A stretch of 64,000 nt of DNA from Orychophragmus violaceus (GCA_030180135.1 CM058236.1:10685357-10749356), one strand, 5' to 3'; shown: positions 22,482-33,381, counted from the first letter of the stretch. Numbers and translations are program-made. Notes: generated by a model from the letters alone, not told the origin.

Positions 22482-24125
22482 AGCTGAAAATATGAGACAA
22501 TAAAGATTTAGTTATTAAGTTCATAAAAGAGTAATCTTAACAACTTATAAGAAAACTCGCATTGTATTCAAAATTTCTTTGTTTAACCTCATAAGAATAC
22601 AATGATTCCGAGACCCATGTTTAGCTAAATCCAAAGTGGGCCACTGGCCGTCACCCAGAATTAGCTATACTTGGTAAGCATACACACAGCTAGTTATAAC
22701 CAATAACTCTCGGTTGTGAATTGGGCCCGAGGCCCAAATTCACCAGATGTCTCAAGGCCCTGGACTCCCGATGGCCCAGTCAAGAAAACCAATCTCTTAC
22801 AGCCAAATAATCACTAAAGTCTGGGACTCCCAATGAAATTAGTGACTATATACTACTTTACTTACGCGAAAACAGATACCTCACACTGTAAGTCATATCT
22901 GTAATCAAATAAGCGTTAAGTAGCTGACAAGATTGGAAAGACATCCAAGCTTGATATTGTTTTTGAGGATTTTAAGTTTTATTTCCAAAAATAGAAGATT
23001 ACTATTTCGGGAAACTTTCTTATTTTAGAAACTTTCTAATTTTAGTAACTTACTAAAATAGAAATTTCTAATTAAATATTTTATAAATATTTTAGGTTGG
23101 GTCACAAATTATAGGCCCAATTCTTGGCCCAAGACCATAGAATTCCAGCTGGCCCAATAATTTGACATAACCGATCCGGTTTATTAATTCTGGTCCAAGA
23201 CCAAATTAACTATCAAAACCATCGGTTATTCACTAAACCAGACCAGCTCTAAATTATTTGGTCCAACCAAATCAAACTTAGACCAGCCTTCGGTTTAGGT
23301 TAAAATTCAATTTTGAATTTAAATCCGGTTTAACCAGAAATAAAATTATTTCCAGCAAACCGCGATTTGGGTTAACCGCTTGAACCACCAATTAAATTGG
23401 ATCGGTTCAGTTAAATCCAAAACCGGGAAGAAACACCTAGTGTTTTAGCCAATTTGATTTAACTTGCGGTTTAGGCTTTAAACACACAATTAACCGCCAA
23501 TTAAATGGACCGGTTAAATCGGTGTGGTTTTGGGCAACGAACCGCGAAGCTCGGTTTAACCGAATGACTATTCGCGGGACATAAAATTTTAATGGGCCAA
23601 ACAATCGGATCCTAGATCCAATTCGGCCCATTAACGCAATTGTGGGCCCATAATGCACCCAAGGCCCAATGATTCAACGGCGCATATTGCGCATGCTCAC
23701 GATCGCAATCGATCATTGCATTTGATCATCCTCGGCTTTAGCATCACGACCCACTATTACGGTTGATCAACGCATTTGACCAACTTGCCTCACGATCGAT
23801 CCAACTCGATCTCGGCCAAGGTCATGCGATCAACACACGATCGCCTTATGCATCGCACATGGCATTCGGTTAGGGCTTATTAAATCGATTGAACCGCCGG
23901 TTTAATTATTGAATGGAGCCGCAAATAACTTGTTCAATAATTGAATGAAGAACATTCGACAGCAACCAAATAGCAACGAATCAACATTAGGGTTTAATAT
24001 ATTCGGCCAATAACAAGCGATATAGTTCAATACATGCGACGTTTTAACAAGGCCAAAACTCTAACTTTCATCCAAAATCAATTAATCAATTTTCATATGA
24101 TCCAATTTCACAAGAAACCTAATGC
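22482..24125 (-). other. Copia 2 leader with a predicted intron
   Basis: The leader has a consensus donor (minus strand TTCGC/GTAAGT, intron from 22865) and an acceptor CATATTTTCAG ending at 22484, two bases before the gag ATG, giving a predicted intron of about 380 nt. Two GGACTCCC motifs lie near 22762 and 22822. As in copia 1, part of it is rich in AACCGG-type motifs (about 23160-23540) and in GATC/CGATC motifs (about 23690-23850). Confidence 0.55.
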
Positions 24126-24142
24126 CTAGGCTCTGATACCAC
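24126..24142 (-). promoter_or_regulatory. Primer-binding site of copia 2 (tRNA-iMet type)
   Basis: The minus strand reads TGGTATCAGAGCCTAGG next to the LTR, the same initiator-Met-type primer site as copia 1. Confidence 0.9.
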
Positions 24143-24816
24143 TGAAGGATTATGGGTGTTTCCAAGGTTTAATTCTCGTTACAACCTAACACAAATCCTT
24201 AAACAGATCTAGGTTCTTGTCAAATGAATCATAAACCAAACCTGATCACTACCTTTCAGATTGCAGCGGATTATGGATGGCAGTGATGAGATCAGCTAGA
24301 ACAGATGGCTACACCTATTCCTCCTCGAGTATCCACACTCTTACAAGCACGGGACGGCTGCTAGACCAAAGAGTTGGAAGAATCAGAGAGAGAGATGAAG
24401 AGAGAGAGAGAGGTCACGCCAAGAAGAAAAAATCGCAGGGAGCGTTGTTTCCTTTAGGGCTTTCTAATTCTCTTATATCTCATTAATGGGCCCAAGTCAT
24501 TAGACTAATGGCTCATTAATCTTTTGGGCCCAAAACACAAATAAGACAAAAGCCTGTATTTGTCTGGCCCAAAACTCTGATCCAATACAGTAAGTGCCAT
24601 TGCATCTTACCGTATTAATTCCATTTAACTTTCCCGTTAGCTATGGTGTGTGACCCTTAGGGATCATACAATGCTGGTAATAAGTCCTAAACTTATAGAT
24701 CAAGAGCGGACTCTAGCAAGCCATCATGATCACCCAGTATTTATGACTTATGTCTGATCTCGACACTTATCATACTTTCTAGAGATAGTACGGTAGATTT
24801 CAGGACATTCCCAACA
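24143..24816 (-). repeat. Copia 2 5' LTR
   Basis: 674 bp. It differs from 16985-17642 mainly by a 16-bp GA-rich insertion near 24395-24412. The complement of CTTATA near 24472-24477 gives a minus-strand TATAAG. Confidence 0.92.
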
Positions 24817-25415
24817 TGCCTTTCTTGGCTACTGCGGGTGCGATGATTGACTGCCAGAGAGGTAAGATAATTCTGAATGTGGGTGATCTGAAGATGAGCT
24901 TTGATATGGACAAACTGGTGAAGAGACCAACCATCGACGGACAGACCTTTTATGTGGATACACTCAGTGATTGGCTGCAGATTACTTTCATAAGATACAT
25001 GCTGAGGATCCGCTAGAGAGAGCTTTACTAAGCTCTATAATGGAGCTGGAACTTCTCCAAGACGAGCCCGCAATCTGCTATGCGAGGCTAATAGATTCTG
25101 CTGAGCAAGTGATACAGTTGGATGTGTCTGACGCGTCATTGCATCGATCGACACAGTTAACGCATCGATCGTTGCATGTCGACAGAGATTGGGCAGAGGA
25201 AAAAGCCCCGAAAATTGAGCTGAAACCACTTCCATCCGGGCTAAGGTACCCATTTCTTGGACCTAATTCGACATATCCAGTGATTGTTAATGCTAGTTTG
25301 AACAACGCAGAGCTCACTTTACTGCTAAGCAAGCTGCGCAAGCATCGCAAAGCTCTTGGCTATTCTCTTGATGATATTTCAGGTATCTCTCCGGAGCTGT
25401 GCATGCATCGGATAC
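24817..25415 (+). pseudogene. Athila B protease end and RT N-terminal region
   Basis: B resumes with MPFLATAGAMIDCQRG and FDMDKLVKRPTIDGQTFYVD, the C-terminal part of the protease domain. A frame change near 24990 follows, then HAEDPLERALLSSIM, the linker before RT, and the start of RT (GLRYPFLGPNSTYPVIVNAS, HRKALGYSLDDISGISPELC). Two CGATCG palindromes 20 bp apart are encoded in the linker (25145 and 25165). It stops at CMHR, where the solo LTR is inserted; RT continues at 26132. Confidence 0.85.
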
Positions 25416-26131
25416 TGTTGGGATTATGTCCTGAAATCATATTGTACTAACTCTAATAGATAGTTGTATTGTCGAGATCGGACAATTCATGTGATACTAG
25501 GCGGTCATAATGTTTTGCTAGAAGCCTCTTATGACTTATGAGTTGTAATTCATAACTAGTATTATGTGGAACTACAGGGTCTAAGCAAGCTGGATACACT
25601 TTGTATGGGATTGATCATTGGCATATGATCTGGTCAATGTGTATTGGATGCACATTGAATTCGAGCTTTAAGAGGTGTGTCGATCGACACCATTGGGTGT
25701 GTCGATCGACATAGATCGGGTTTCGAACCTGATGTTTCAGTTTGATGACTTAAACAAATTGGATTTATCCAATGATCGGTTTTGTTCATTCTAGGTCTAT
25801 GTATAAAGGCTTATATGGACGACCTGGAAGATCAGCCGTTGTTGAGACTTTTTCTTGACAAAAAACGCAGCCACCTCTAAAACACAGGGATTCCCAGGAG
25901 ATCCGATTCCCGGCACTAGCATCCCGGCGGATTCCAGCTTGTGTGCGTGTGGAATACGGTAGAGGCGCAACATCTGAGGCGCTCTCGATCTCACTTACTT
26001 GTTCATTATTCCGCTGCAGATATCCAGGTAAACACGAGATCATCGGTAAGGATTCAATTAACTAAACCCCAGATCCTAGGCTTAGAACTTGTGGAATTCT
26101 GAAACTGTTAAAATTGGTCCAAGTTCCTTCA
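25416..26131 (+). mobile_element. Solo copia-type LTR in Athila B
   Basis: 716 bp from TGTTGGGATTATG to TTCCTTCA, flanked by TSD GATAC (25411-25415 and 26132-26136). Removing it and one TSD restores the RT frame (CMHRI then HLEDESKK). No internal region or second LTR is present, so it arose by LTR-LTR recombination. The first 16 bases differ from the copia 1 LTR start at one position, but the rest is distinct. It contains two CGATCG palindromes 22 bp apart (25681 and 25703). Confidence 0.9.
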
Positions 26132-27973
26132 GATACATCTTGAGGACGAGTCTAAGAAATCCGTTGAGCATCAGAGGAGGCTGAATCCTAATCTTAAGAA
26201 AACAGTAAAGAATGAGATCATGAAGCTCCTAGATGCTGGGATCATATATCCTATTTCACACAACGATTGGGTTAGTCCAGTCCATGTAGTGCCTAAGAAA
26301 GGTGGAGTTACAGTAGTGAAGAATGAGAAGAACGAGCTGATTCCTACAAGGACTGTGACTGGACACCGAATGTGCATAGATTACAGGAAGCTCAATGCTG
26401 CGACAAGGAAGGATCATTTCCCCTTACCTTTCCTCGATGGATATTCAGGCTTTTTTCAGATTCCCATCCATCCAGAGGATCAGGGAAAGACTACCTTTAC
26501 TTGTCCATATGGCATATTTGCATACCGCAGGATGCCTTTTGGACTTTGTAATGTACCAGCCACTTTCCAGAGATGCATGATGTCCATATTTACTGATATG
26601 ACTGAGGACTTTATGGAGGTGTTTATGGATGATTTTTCAGTCTACGGGTCATCTTATAATGCGTGCTTGGATAATCTGTGCAAAGTGCTAACTAGATGTG
26701 AGGAGAAGCACTTGGTTCTTAATTGGGAGAAGTGTCATTTCTTGGTCAGAGATGGCATTGTTCTTGGACATAGAGTGTCTGAAGCATGGATCGAAGTAGA
26801 CCGCACTAAGATTGAGGTAATGACCAGCCTTCAGGCGCCTTACTCTGTGAAATCTGTGAGGAGCTTTCTTGGACATGCTGGTTTCTATAGACGGTTCATC
26901 AAGGATTTCAGTAAGATTGCTAGGCCACTAACTGCTTGGCTGTGCAAGGATACCAAGTTTGAGTTCACTGCAGATTGTCAGACTGCATTTGAACAGATCA
27001 AGCAAGCATTAGTGAGTACTCCTATAGTTCAGCCACCGGATTGGGATCTACCTTTTGATGTAATGTGCGATGCAAGTGATTATGCTGTAGGAGCTGTTCT
27101 GGGGCAGAAGAAGGACAAAAAGCTTCATGCTATTTACTATACCAGCAGGACACTAGATGATGCGCAAAGGAACTATGCCGCTACAGAGAAGGAGCTGTTG
27201 GCTGTTGTCTTTGCATTTGAGAAGTTTCGGCCCTATCTTGTTGGTTCTAAAGTGATTGTACACACTGATCATTCAGATCTGAAGTATCTGATGCAGAAGA
27301 AGGATGCTAATCCAAGATTGTTGAGATGGATTCTGTTGCTTCAGGAGTTTGACATTGAAGTGAGGGACAAGAAGGGAGTTGAGAATGGAGTTGTTGACCA
27401 TCTGTCAAGGACTCTGGTTGAAGAAGACGTGCCCATTAATGATTTCTTACCTGAGGAGAACGTCTATATGACCGAGACAGTATTTGAGATGGATTTGGAC
27501 AGAAATTTGCAGAACTATCGGATTAATCGCATTGCGTCGATCGATGCAACATCTGTGACAATCGATGCATGTGACGAGGACGCAACGATCGATGCTGCCC
27601 TACGCGATGATCGTTGCAGTGCGGATACGAGCCCAGAACCTTTAAAGGTTCAAATTGGTCAATACGACTTCGAAGTTGATGCTGTCGCGACGACCAGTCG
27701 ACCCTGGTATGCAGATATAGCTAATTACCTGGCTTCAGAGACCGAACCATATGAGTTGGGGGTACGCAAAGAAGAAGTTCTTTAGAGAGCTCAGACGATA
27801 CTACTGGGATGAGCCTTATCTCTACAAGCACTGTTCGGATGGCCTTTACAGGAGATGCATTGCTGAATCAGAGGTTCCAGATATCTTATTCCATTGTCAT
27901 GGATCAGATTGTGCTTGACATTTTGCTACTTTCAAGACTGTGTCTAAGGTTCTGCAAGCAGGTATTTGGTGGC
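26132..27973 (+). pseudogene. Athila B reverse transcriptase and RNase H
   Basis: RT and RNase H of a Ty3/gypsy polyprotein. RT shows VSPVHVVPKKGGVTVV, MCIDYRKLNAATRKDHFPLP, LDGYSGFFQIPIHPEDQ, MPFGLCNVPATFQRCMMSIF and the catalytic FMDDFSVYG. About 16 residues between HFPLPF and LDGYSG, present in element E (MLDRLMNHPYYCF), are deleted in frame, removing part of the palm. RNase H follows (VMCDASDYAVGAVLGQ, NYAATEKELLAVVFAFEKF, VIVHTDHSDLKYL). The tail encodes CGATCG cassettes in frame near 27538-27613 (IASIDATSVTIDA). An extra G near 27762 shifts the frame to a stop at 27785; integrase N-terminal residues (HCHGSDCA) follow with a stop. The sequence ends at AGIWW, where Athila C is inserted. 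Integrase is absent. Confidence 0.88.
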
Positions 27974-29180
27974 TGATAGGTCTAAAGTTTTACCCTATAC
28001 TAACTGCAAGTGCACAGTATATCAATGTAGTACTTAGGGATCGAATCCACGAGGACTCTAGGCAACGATAGGATTAAGAACTTAAAGAGATTAAAACTAG
28101 GAGAAAGCAAAAAGCAAATTGTATTGAATTAACTAAAAGCAAGCAAGAAAATAAACAAGTAGCAGGTTGTTGTTGTAGGCAATAAACTAGGGCGCTAAGT
28201 CTAGGCCGTTCTCAGGAAATCAGACAAGCAGATAAATCATTCAGTCAAGATCTAATTAAACTCAATTCTAGAACTCAAACACGGATATAGAATTAACCAA
28301 CTGTCATTGCGAGAATTCTCTAAGTCTAAGTGCAGCAATCCAAATTCCTTTGCAATTACTAACAGTTTAAACCAGCTTTAATTCCAAGTTCGATATGTTC
28401 ACAATCTAATTAAACCAAATTACTTTGTGAGTAATTAAATTGCTCAACCTAAATAGTTCAGATTCTAAACCACACTGTCGTGTCATATTTAGCAACCTAA
28501 GATCTAGATTCTAATTGATCAGGTTAGAACTAGCATTAAACACAATTTAGTTTGAAGAATATCTATTGATGTGAATCCTTAACTGAATTAATTATATCTA
28601 GCAAGTCATGAAATCCCTATGAGAAACCCTAAACCTAACTATGAAACTACTCAGACATGGATGATGTAAACATAATCAATGAATTAATAGAAATCATAAA
28701 AGAGATTAGAATATAAAAGGGGTTCGAAAACTTCTCCAAAACAAATGTAGTACATGATCATATTAGCCCCAAAATCTCTAAAAACTCTTTGCTCTAAGTT
28801 ATAATAGCGTATCTAAAACTGAAGCTAAAAACCTAATTAAATAGCTAAAACACGACTTGGGGCTTCTGTGTAAATATCTGGAACTTCTGGGCATCTATGC
28901 AATATTAGCATTCTTTATTAAACCGCCGAGAATCTGGCCCAACTCGTTGTGCATCGATCGATTCAGGTGTGCAACGACCGACACAGTACTCTGTTTTGGC
29001 CAGTGAACACAACCTCTCGGGTCAAATCTCCAAAGTGCTCCAATTAGCTCCATAATCTCCACTTTTGCTCCAAACGTATGTGTACCTAATAAGACTTGCA
29101 AAAGACTCTAAAGAAACACTAATAGACTCTAAAACAGACTTATATCATGGCATAAAACCGGTAAAAACCATGATATATCA
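27974..29180 (-). repeat. Athila C 3' LTR
   Basis: 1207 bp, TGATAGGTCTAAAG...ATATATCA on the plus strand (TGATATATCATGG...CCTATCA in element orientation). Its four tetraloop hairpins lie at 28298-28483 on the minus strand and a CGATCG/CGACCG pair lies at 28955/28975. It is clearly related to the B and D LTRs but diverged. Confidence 0.88.
28298..28483 (-). other. Array of four tetraloop hairpins in the C LTR
   Basis: Minus-strand hairpins are ACAC-GACA-GTGT (28483-28472), CAAA-GTAA-TTTG (28427-28416), CAAA-GGAA-TTTG (28352-28341) and CAAT-GACA-GTTG (28309-28298, with a U-G wobble). Stem positions match the B array while the loops differ (GTAA and GGAA instead of GAAA, GACA twice). Confidence 0.6.
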
Positions 29181-30680
29181 ACTCCCCCACACTTAGCCTT
29201 TGCTTGTCCTCAAGCAAAACAAAGAACTAAAACATGGTGAAGAGGTTTGAAAACTTTCAGAAACTCTTTTTGTCCTAGAAGCAACAACACACAGATTCCC
29301 CTTAGTAATCCACTGAAAGAATCAACTGCAAGATATCAAGACCAACATATACTTCCCCCACACTTAGCAACTGTCCTAAGTAAACTCCACAATCACATTC
29401 ACGCATTCAAATTCTCCCTACTGACTTCTGCAAGTATTTAAGTGCGGTCTCACCTAAGGAGTATCGATCAAAGGGCACATGGACTCTTACCTTGCCAGCT
29501 CTAGACCACCATACTATCTTTCTCTAGTCCCTTACTTCTCTTTTCCCTTCCTTAGCATTCTGATTTTTCCCCATTGGGTATCATTTTTTTTTTATCAGTG
29601 CTCTTCCCGTTAAGGGGTGTACTTTGGACACATTCCATGGATCACACAGGAGATAATAGTGCTTGCTACTACTCCCATGACCACTTCGGAGTTACTAACT
29701 CATCCTCAGTTTATTATTATTATTTTTTATTTTATGGAAGGGGAGAAGGGAACCAAATAGGACACGTTTACAGGCTGTGTCAGAACTAACAAAGGAATCC
29801 GACACAAGGTATACCAAGCCCTTAGGTGAGAAAATTAAGTCAGTATTAAGGTGAAGTCAGTAAAAGGATCCTCTGATACCTGAAGTGATGTGGGTGTCCT
29901 TAGGAGGTTGATCTGTGATGGGGTTTTCTAATAGTCATAGATAGATCCTGCAACTTCATCCCGATGGTTACTTAAGTTCCTGCAAGATATTGTCAACTCC
30001 TCCAAAATTCACTGTTTCCTACTTAAACTGGTTTTGACTCAATAAAACAAATTTTTTTGAAAATTGGACTGGCTCTAAGAAGACAGAAAGATAAAGCCAG
30101 TAGCACCTCCCCCACACTTAAGACACAGTGTCCCCAGTAGTGTCAAGCAAAGGGTTGGTAAAAATAAAAAGCAAAAATGTTAATGGATGTGTTGAGTTCT
30201 GTCTGATTTTTACCTCTGTCGCACAGGCATCGATCGTTGCATAAATGCATCGACCATTGCTAGGCGATTTTTCGTCGTGTGTCGATCGTTGCTCAGGACC
30301 GTAACGATCGCTGCAATGCGATTTCTTTCGTGTTGTGACGATCGACACAGGTTGTGTCGATCGACGCACTGCGATTTCTCGGATCAGTCAGCAAGGTAGC
30401 AGGTTAATCCGTAAGAAAATCCAAATTTTCGAACCTGCAAGCTGAAAAACACTGAAAACAGGCAAAATCAAAGCAACTAGTAGTCTCAAAGCAAACACAT
30501 CATCCAAACATAAACATCCTAACAAAATCATAAGAAAATGCAAAAAGGGAAAAAGAAAAAGAAATACAAGAACCATAGTCTAGAGATGCCAATACTCAAT
30601 CACTCATCCTCCATCCCATCAATGCGAACAGTACCACTCGAAGATCCTGGAGTCGGAGAGCGTCGTCTGCGTCGTGAAGG
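29181..30680 (-). other. Athila C 3' untranslated region with three polypurine motifs
   Basis: Noncoding 1.5 kb between the env-like gene and the LTR. The motif complement of TCCCCCACACTTAG occurs next to the LTR (29182-29195), at 29354-29367 and at 30108-30120. Only the first is placed to prime plus-strand synthesis. Five CGATCG cores lie at 30231-30363 with 19-22-bp pair spacing and GCGATTT downstream of the pairs. Confidence 0.6.
30226..30376 (-). repeat. Cluster of CGATCG palindrome cassettes in C
   Basis: Cores at 30231 (paired with CGACCA at 30251), 30283 and 30305, and 30339 and 30358. Each pair is followed by GCGATT within about 5 bp (30263, 30318 and 30371). This is three cassettes in 150 bp, the densest site in the window. 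Confidence 0.7.
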
Positions 30681-32096
30681 TCATGGATGGTGTATCTGTG
30701 GCTGTCTCCTGCAAGTGCTGGTACGCATGAAGTTCCAGACGACCCGTAGAATACCATCTGAGCGCTCTCTCCACTCTGCCTCAGACATATCACCATAAGG
30801 AATCGTAGGCTCGGGAAAAGGTCCAACGTCATCGACAGGGACAGCAGGTGCAGGCGCAGGCGCAGAGGAGGTAGAAGCTCGTGTAGAAGGCTCTCCCAGC
30901 GGATGAGCCATAGAAGGGACTCTGCGCTGCTCACTCGCAAGAGGCTGGAACCTCAAGGCATCTAGCGTATCAACCCGTGTAAGACCAGGAGCAGGAAGAT
31001 CCACACCGCACTTCACCGTAGCAGGGTCATAATAGACCCATACACGTCCCTCCTTCAGCCACGTAGCACTCTGCAGATGGCTGAAATCAAGGAACTCCAA
31101 GCTGTCATTACGCTCCGTTCCCTCTAAGGGAATCCTGAAATGTCTGAAAATAGGAGTAAGCAAACTCCCTACTCTCTCAGTGTCCACACCATCAAATGGC
31201 TTCTTCTGCAGCTCGCATAAGTGATGAGCGAAAACAACTCCCAAGTTGAGTCCCTTAGTGGGATCTCTCAGAACTATATCCTCAAACCGGTCCCTTAGTC
31301 CAATGAACAACATCTCCATCTCGGTCTTACGCATCTTGTTGGCTTCATACTTGCACAACAGAGTGGATCCCAAAATGCGCAAGACGTATCTAAGAACCGG
31401 ATGCCTAACCTGAATCACCGGTGTGGTCCTCGAGTTGGACCGACCAGTGCCAATCCACTCCCAGAAATACTGAACTTCATCCACATCCCACTCAAGTGAC
31501 ATAGCAATGCGCTGCGGCTCAGTGCTGAATCCATAAATCCTACAGATATCGAGAAGGGGAATCCGATAGCTGGCTTCTAAGCACATGAAGGTAAAGAAAC
31601 CTCCTGAATCCTTCCTGCTGTCTGGTGTAGGGTATATCACTCTGCAGGTGGTGAGCAGCTGTCTTACCAGCTCATGGTACATCTCTTAAGGCTGCATTGT
31701 CATTATCCCCAGACCAATGCCCTTACATAGTGCAAGAACCTGCTCATCTATCCCCAGACTCTTGCAAGTCGAGTAATCTGCAAAGTTGGTTGGCTTAAGC
31801 GTCATGCCACACCAACCATTGTACAACAATGTGTCATACTCGTCCCCCTGGTTAAGCAATAGCCTCTCTGTGAACTCATCAGTCTTAAGGAGCTCAGCAA
31901 TATTATTACCCCACACTCTACCCGTCGGAATCAATAGCTGATCTGCTCTAGGCCAAGGTGGCTGTATTGCTTGTTGATCTCTCTGATAATCTGCAGGTGG
32001 ATCCGAGTCTCAGTGGAACCACTCAGGTGGTGGAGCGTGGTGAGCTGTAGCAGCTGTTGCAGTGGTTCTACGCTTACGGGATTGTCGAGGAGGCAT
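30681..32096 (-). pseudogene. Athila C env-like / ATHILA ORF-1 family gene
   Basis: This large gene in the 3' region of Athila elements encodes the plant-specific ATHILA ORF-1-type protein, sometimes called env-like; its function is unknown. The ATG at 32094-32096 opens MPPRQSRKRR. The frame continues through VWGNNIAELLKTDEFTERLL, MYHELVRQLLTTCRVIYPTP, GGFFTFMCLEASYRIPLLDI, EVQYFWEWIGTGRS and VFAHHLCELQKKPFDGV to a Pro/Ala-rich tail (SSAPAPAPAVPVDD). Two in-frame stops interrupt it: TGA soon after the start (following PEWFH, about 32012) and TAA at 31686-31688. Beyond 30750 the C-terminus may continue in another frame to about 30596. I see no clear signal peptide or membrane segment. Confidence 0.75.
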
Positions 32097-32866
32097 CTGC
32101 ATTCAAGAAAATAAAACAATATTAGTCTCGGCAGAATATCCCTGTGAAATCGCAATGCAACGACCGTTGCACAAGTGCAACGATCGATGCAGGGCGATTT
32201 CACATCCGACAATGAATCCTCAAATTCGTTTCTAAATCCGTTCTAAAACTACACCAACAACAATAATCCATCACCAATCATCCTAAATCAGGCCTATAAC
32301 AGCATTGGATTATCGTTTTCAAGCCAAAATTCTCAATTTCTAAAACCCTAAAAACGAATCCGAAAATCATGAAATTGAGGTACATTACCTTGGATTTGCT
32401 TTGAATGGGTTAGAAAAACAGATAAAGCATGTAAAAACAAGGAGAATAGCACTTGGAATCAACAAAAACGATGAAGAAATGAGAGATTTAGGAGATGAGA
32501 GTCTCGGTTGTACGGACGGCGATAGTGGAGAAGAAGAGAGGAGAAAAGGGTTTTAGGCACTTACCTGGTCGTGGGTGCAACGATCGTTGCTGATAAGCAA
32601 CAATCAATGCTGTTGAACCGAATTGATTCCGGTTTAGCACGTGTACCTTAATTTTTCAATTAAACCACTTGCAATGACCGTTGCACAGGACCGCAACTAT
32701 CGTCACAACGCGATCCCATCTCCTTGCAACGACAGGTGCACAAGTGCATCGATCGCCACACATCTCCAGACTCGAGTTCTGTATCTAAAAACTTAGCAAA
32801 ACAAATAAAAACGTAAATTCATAAGAAAAACACCAAAAATAAGAAAGAAAAAATACTAAAACCTAA
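32097..32866 (-). other. Athila C spacer between pol remnant and env-like gene
   Basis: Noncoding leader of the env-like gene. It holds CGATCG-type cassettes at 32161/32181, 32581/32601 and 32730/32750, each pair 20 bp apart. A tract ending in TTTTCTTGAATGCAG on the minus strand lies just before the env-like ATG and could be a splice acceptor. Confidence 0.5.
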
Positions 32867-32915
32867 CGGTGGGTTGCCTCCCACTCAGCGCTTGTTTAAG
32901 GTCATTAGCTTGACT
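32867..32915 (-). other. Conserved Athila post-pol motif
   Basis: On the minus strand the segment contains ACAAGCGCTGAGTGGGAGG followed by CAACCCACC, a signature normally found just after the pol gene of Athila-like elements. Here it lies about 12 bases after the protease frame ends, marking where RT-RNase H-integrase should have been. Confidence 0.6.
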
Positions 32916-32927
32916 GGACGAACAAGA

Positions 32928-33381
32928 TCAGTTTGCTGGAGATCCTGACAGAGACTTTGATTGTCTCTGTGCAAGTCTCCTCATCCAAGGCGGAGAGTAA
33001 GCATTATCAGTATGAACGCGTCCAAGAAAAGAAGGAGTGAAATGCTCCCCAGGATCCAAAACCGTAGTGTGACTTGACTGCTCTTCATCTTCATCCATAA
33101 TGGTGAAGGTCTGCCCATCAATCAGTGGCTTGCGCAGCTTGTCCATCTCAAAGTGCAGTGGCTCATCTCCCAGATGGAGATCTATCAGACTGTGTCTCAC
33201 ATCTATTACTGCTCCAGCTGTAGCCAAGAATGGTCTACCCAATATCAAAGCATCATCCTGCTCACTGTGGTACTTAAGAACTAAGAAATCTGTTGGAACC
33301 AAGTAGTTTCCAACTCTCACTGGGATGTCCTCAAGAACTCCTTCCGGAATCCTTATCGACTGATCAGCTAGGACAAGAGAG
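32928..33381 (-). pseudogene. Athila C protease, C-terminal part
   Basis: Reads MRVGNYLVPTDFLVLKYHSE, then DALILGRPFLATAGAVIDVR, FEMDKLRKPLIDGQTFTIMD and a short tail to a stop at 32928, without passing into RT. It is the continuation of 34018-34282 once the solo LTR is removed. The segment equals B 16880-24960. Confidence 0.82.

Larger units (their letters stand above)
16985..24816 (-). mobile_element. Copia element 2
   Basis: A complete 7832-bp copia element inserted antisense only 253 bp from copia 1; TSD TGCCT lies at 16980-16984 and 24817-24821. The LTRs are 16985-17642 (658 bp) and 24143-24816 (674 bp). They show three substitutions plus a 16-bp (GA)n-type insertion in the right LTR by eye. 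Internal layout is as in copia 1: primer site, 1.65-kb leader with predicted intron, one gag-pol frame and a noncoding 3' module. Gag-pol is intact but for one stop codon. Confidence 0.95.
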
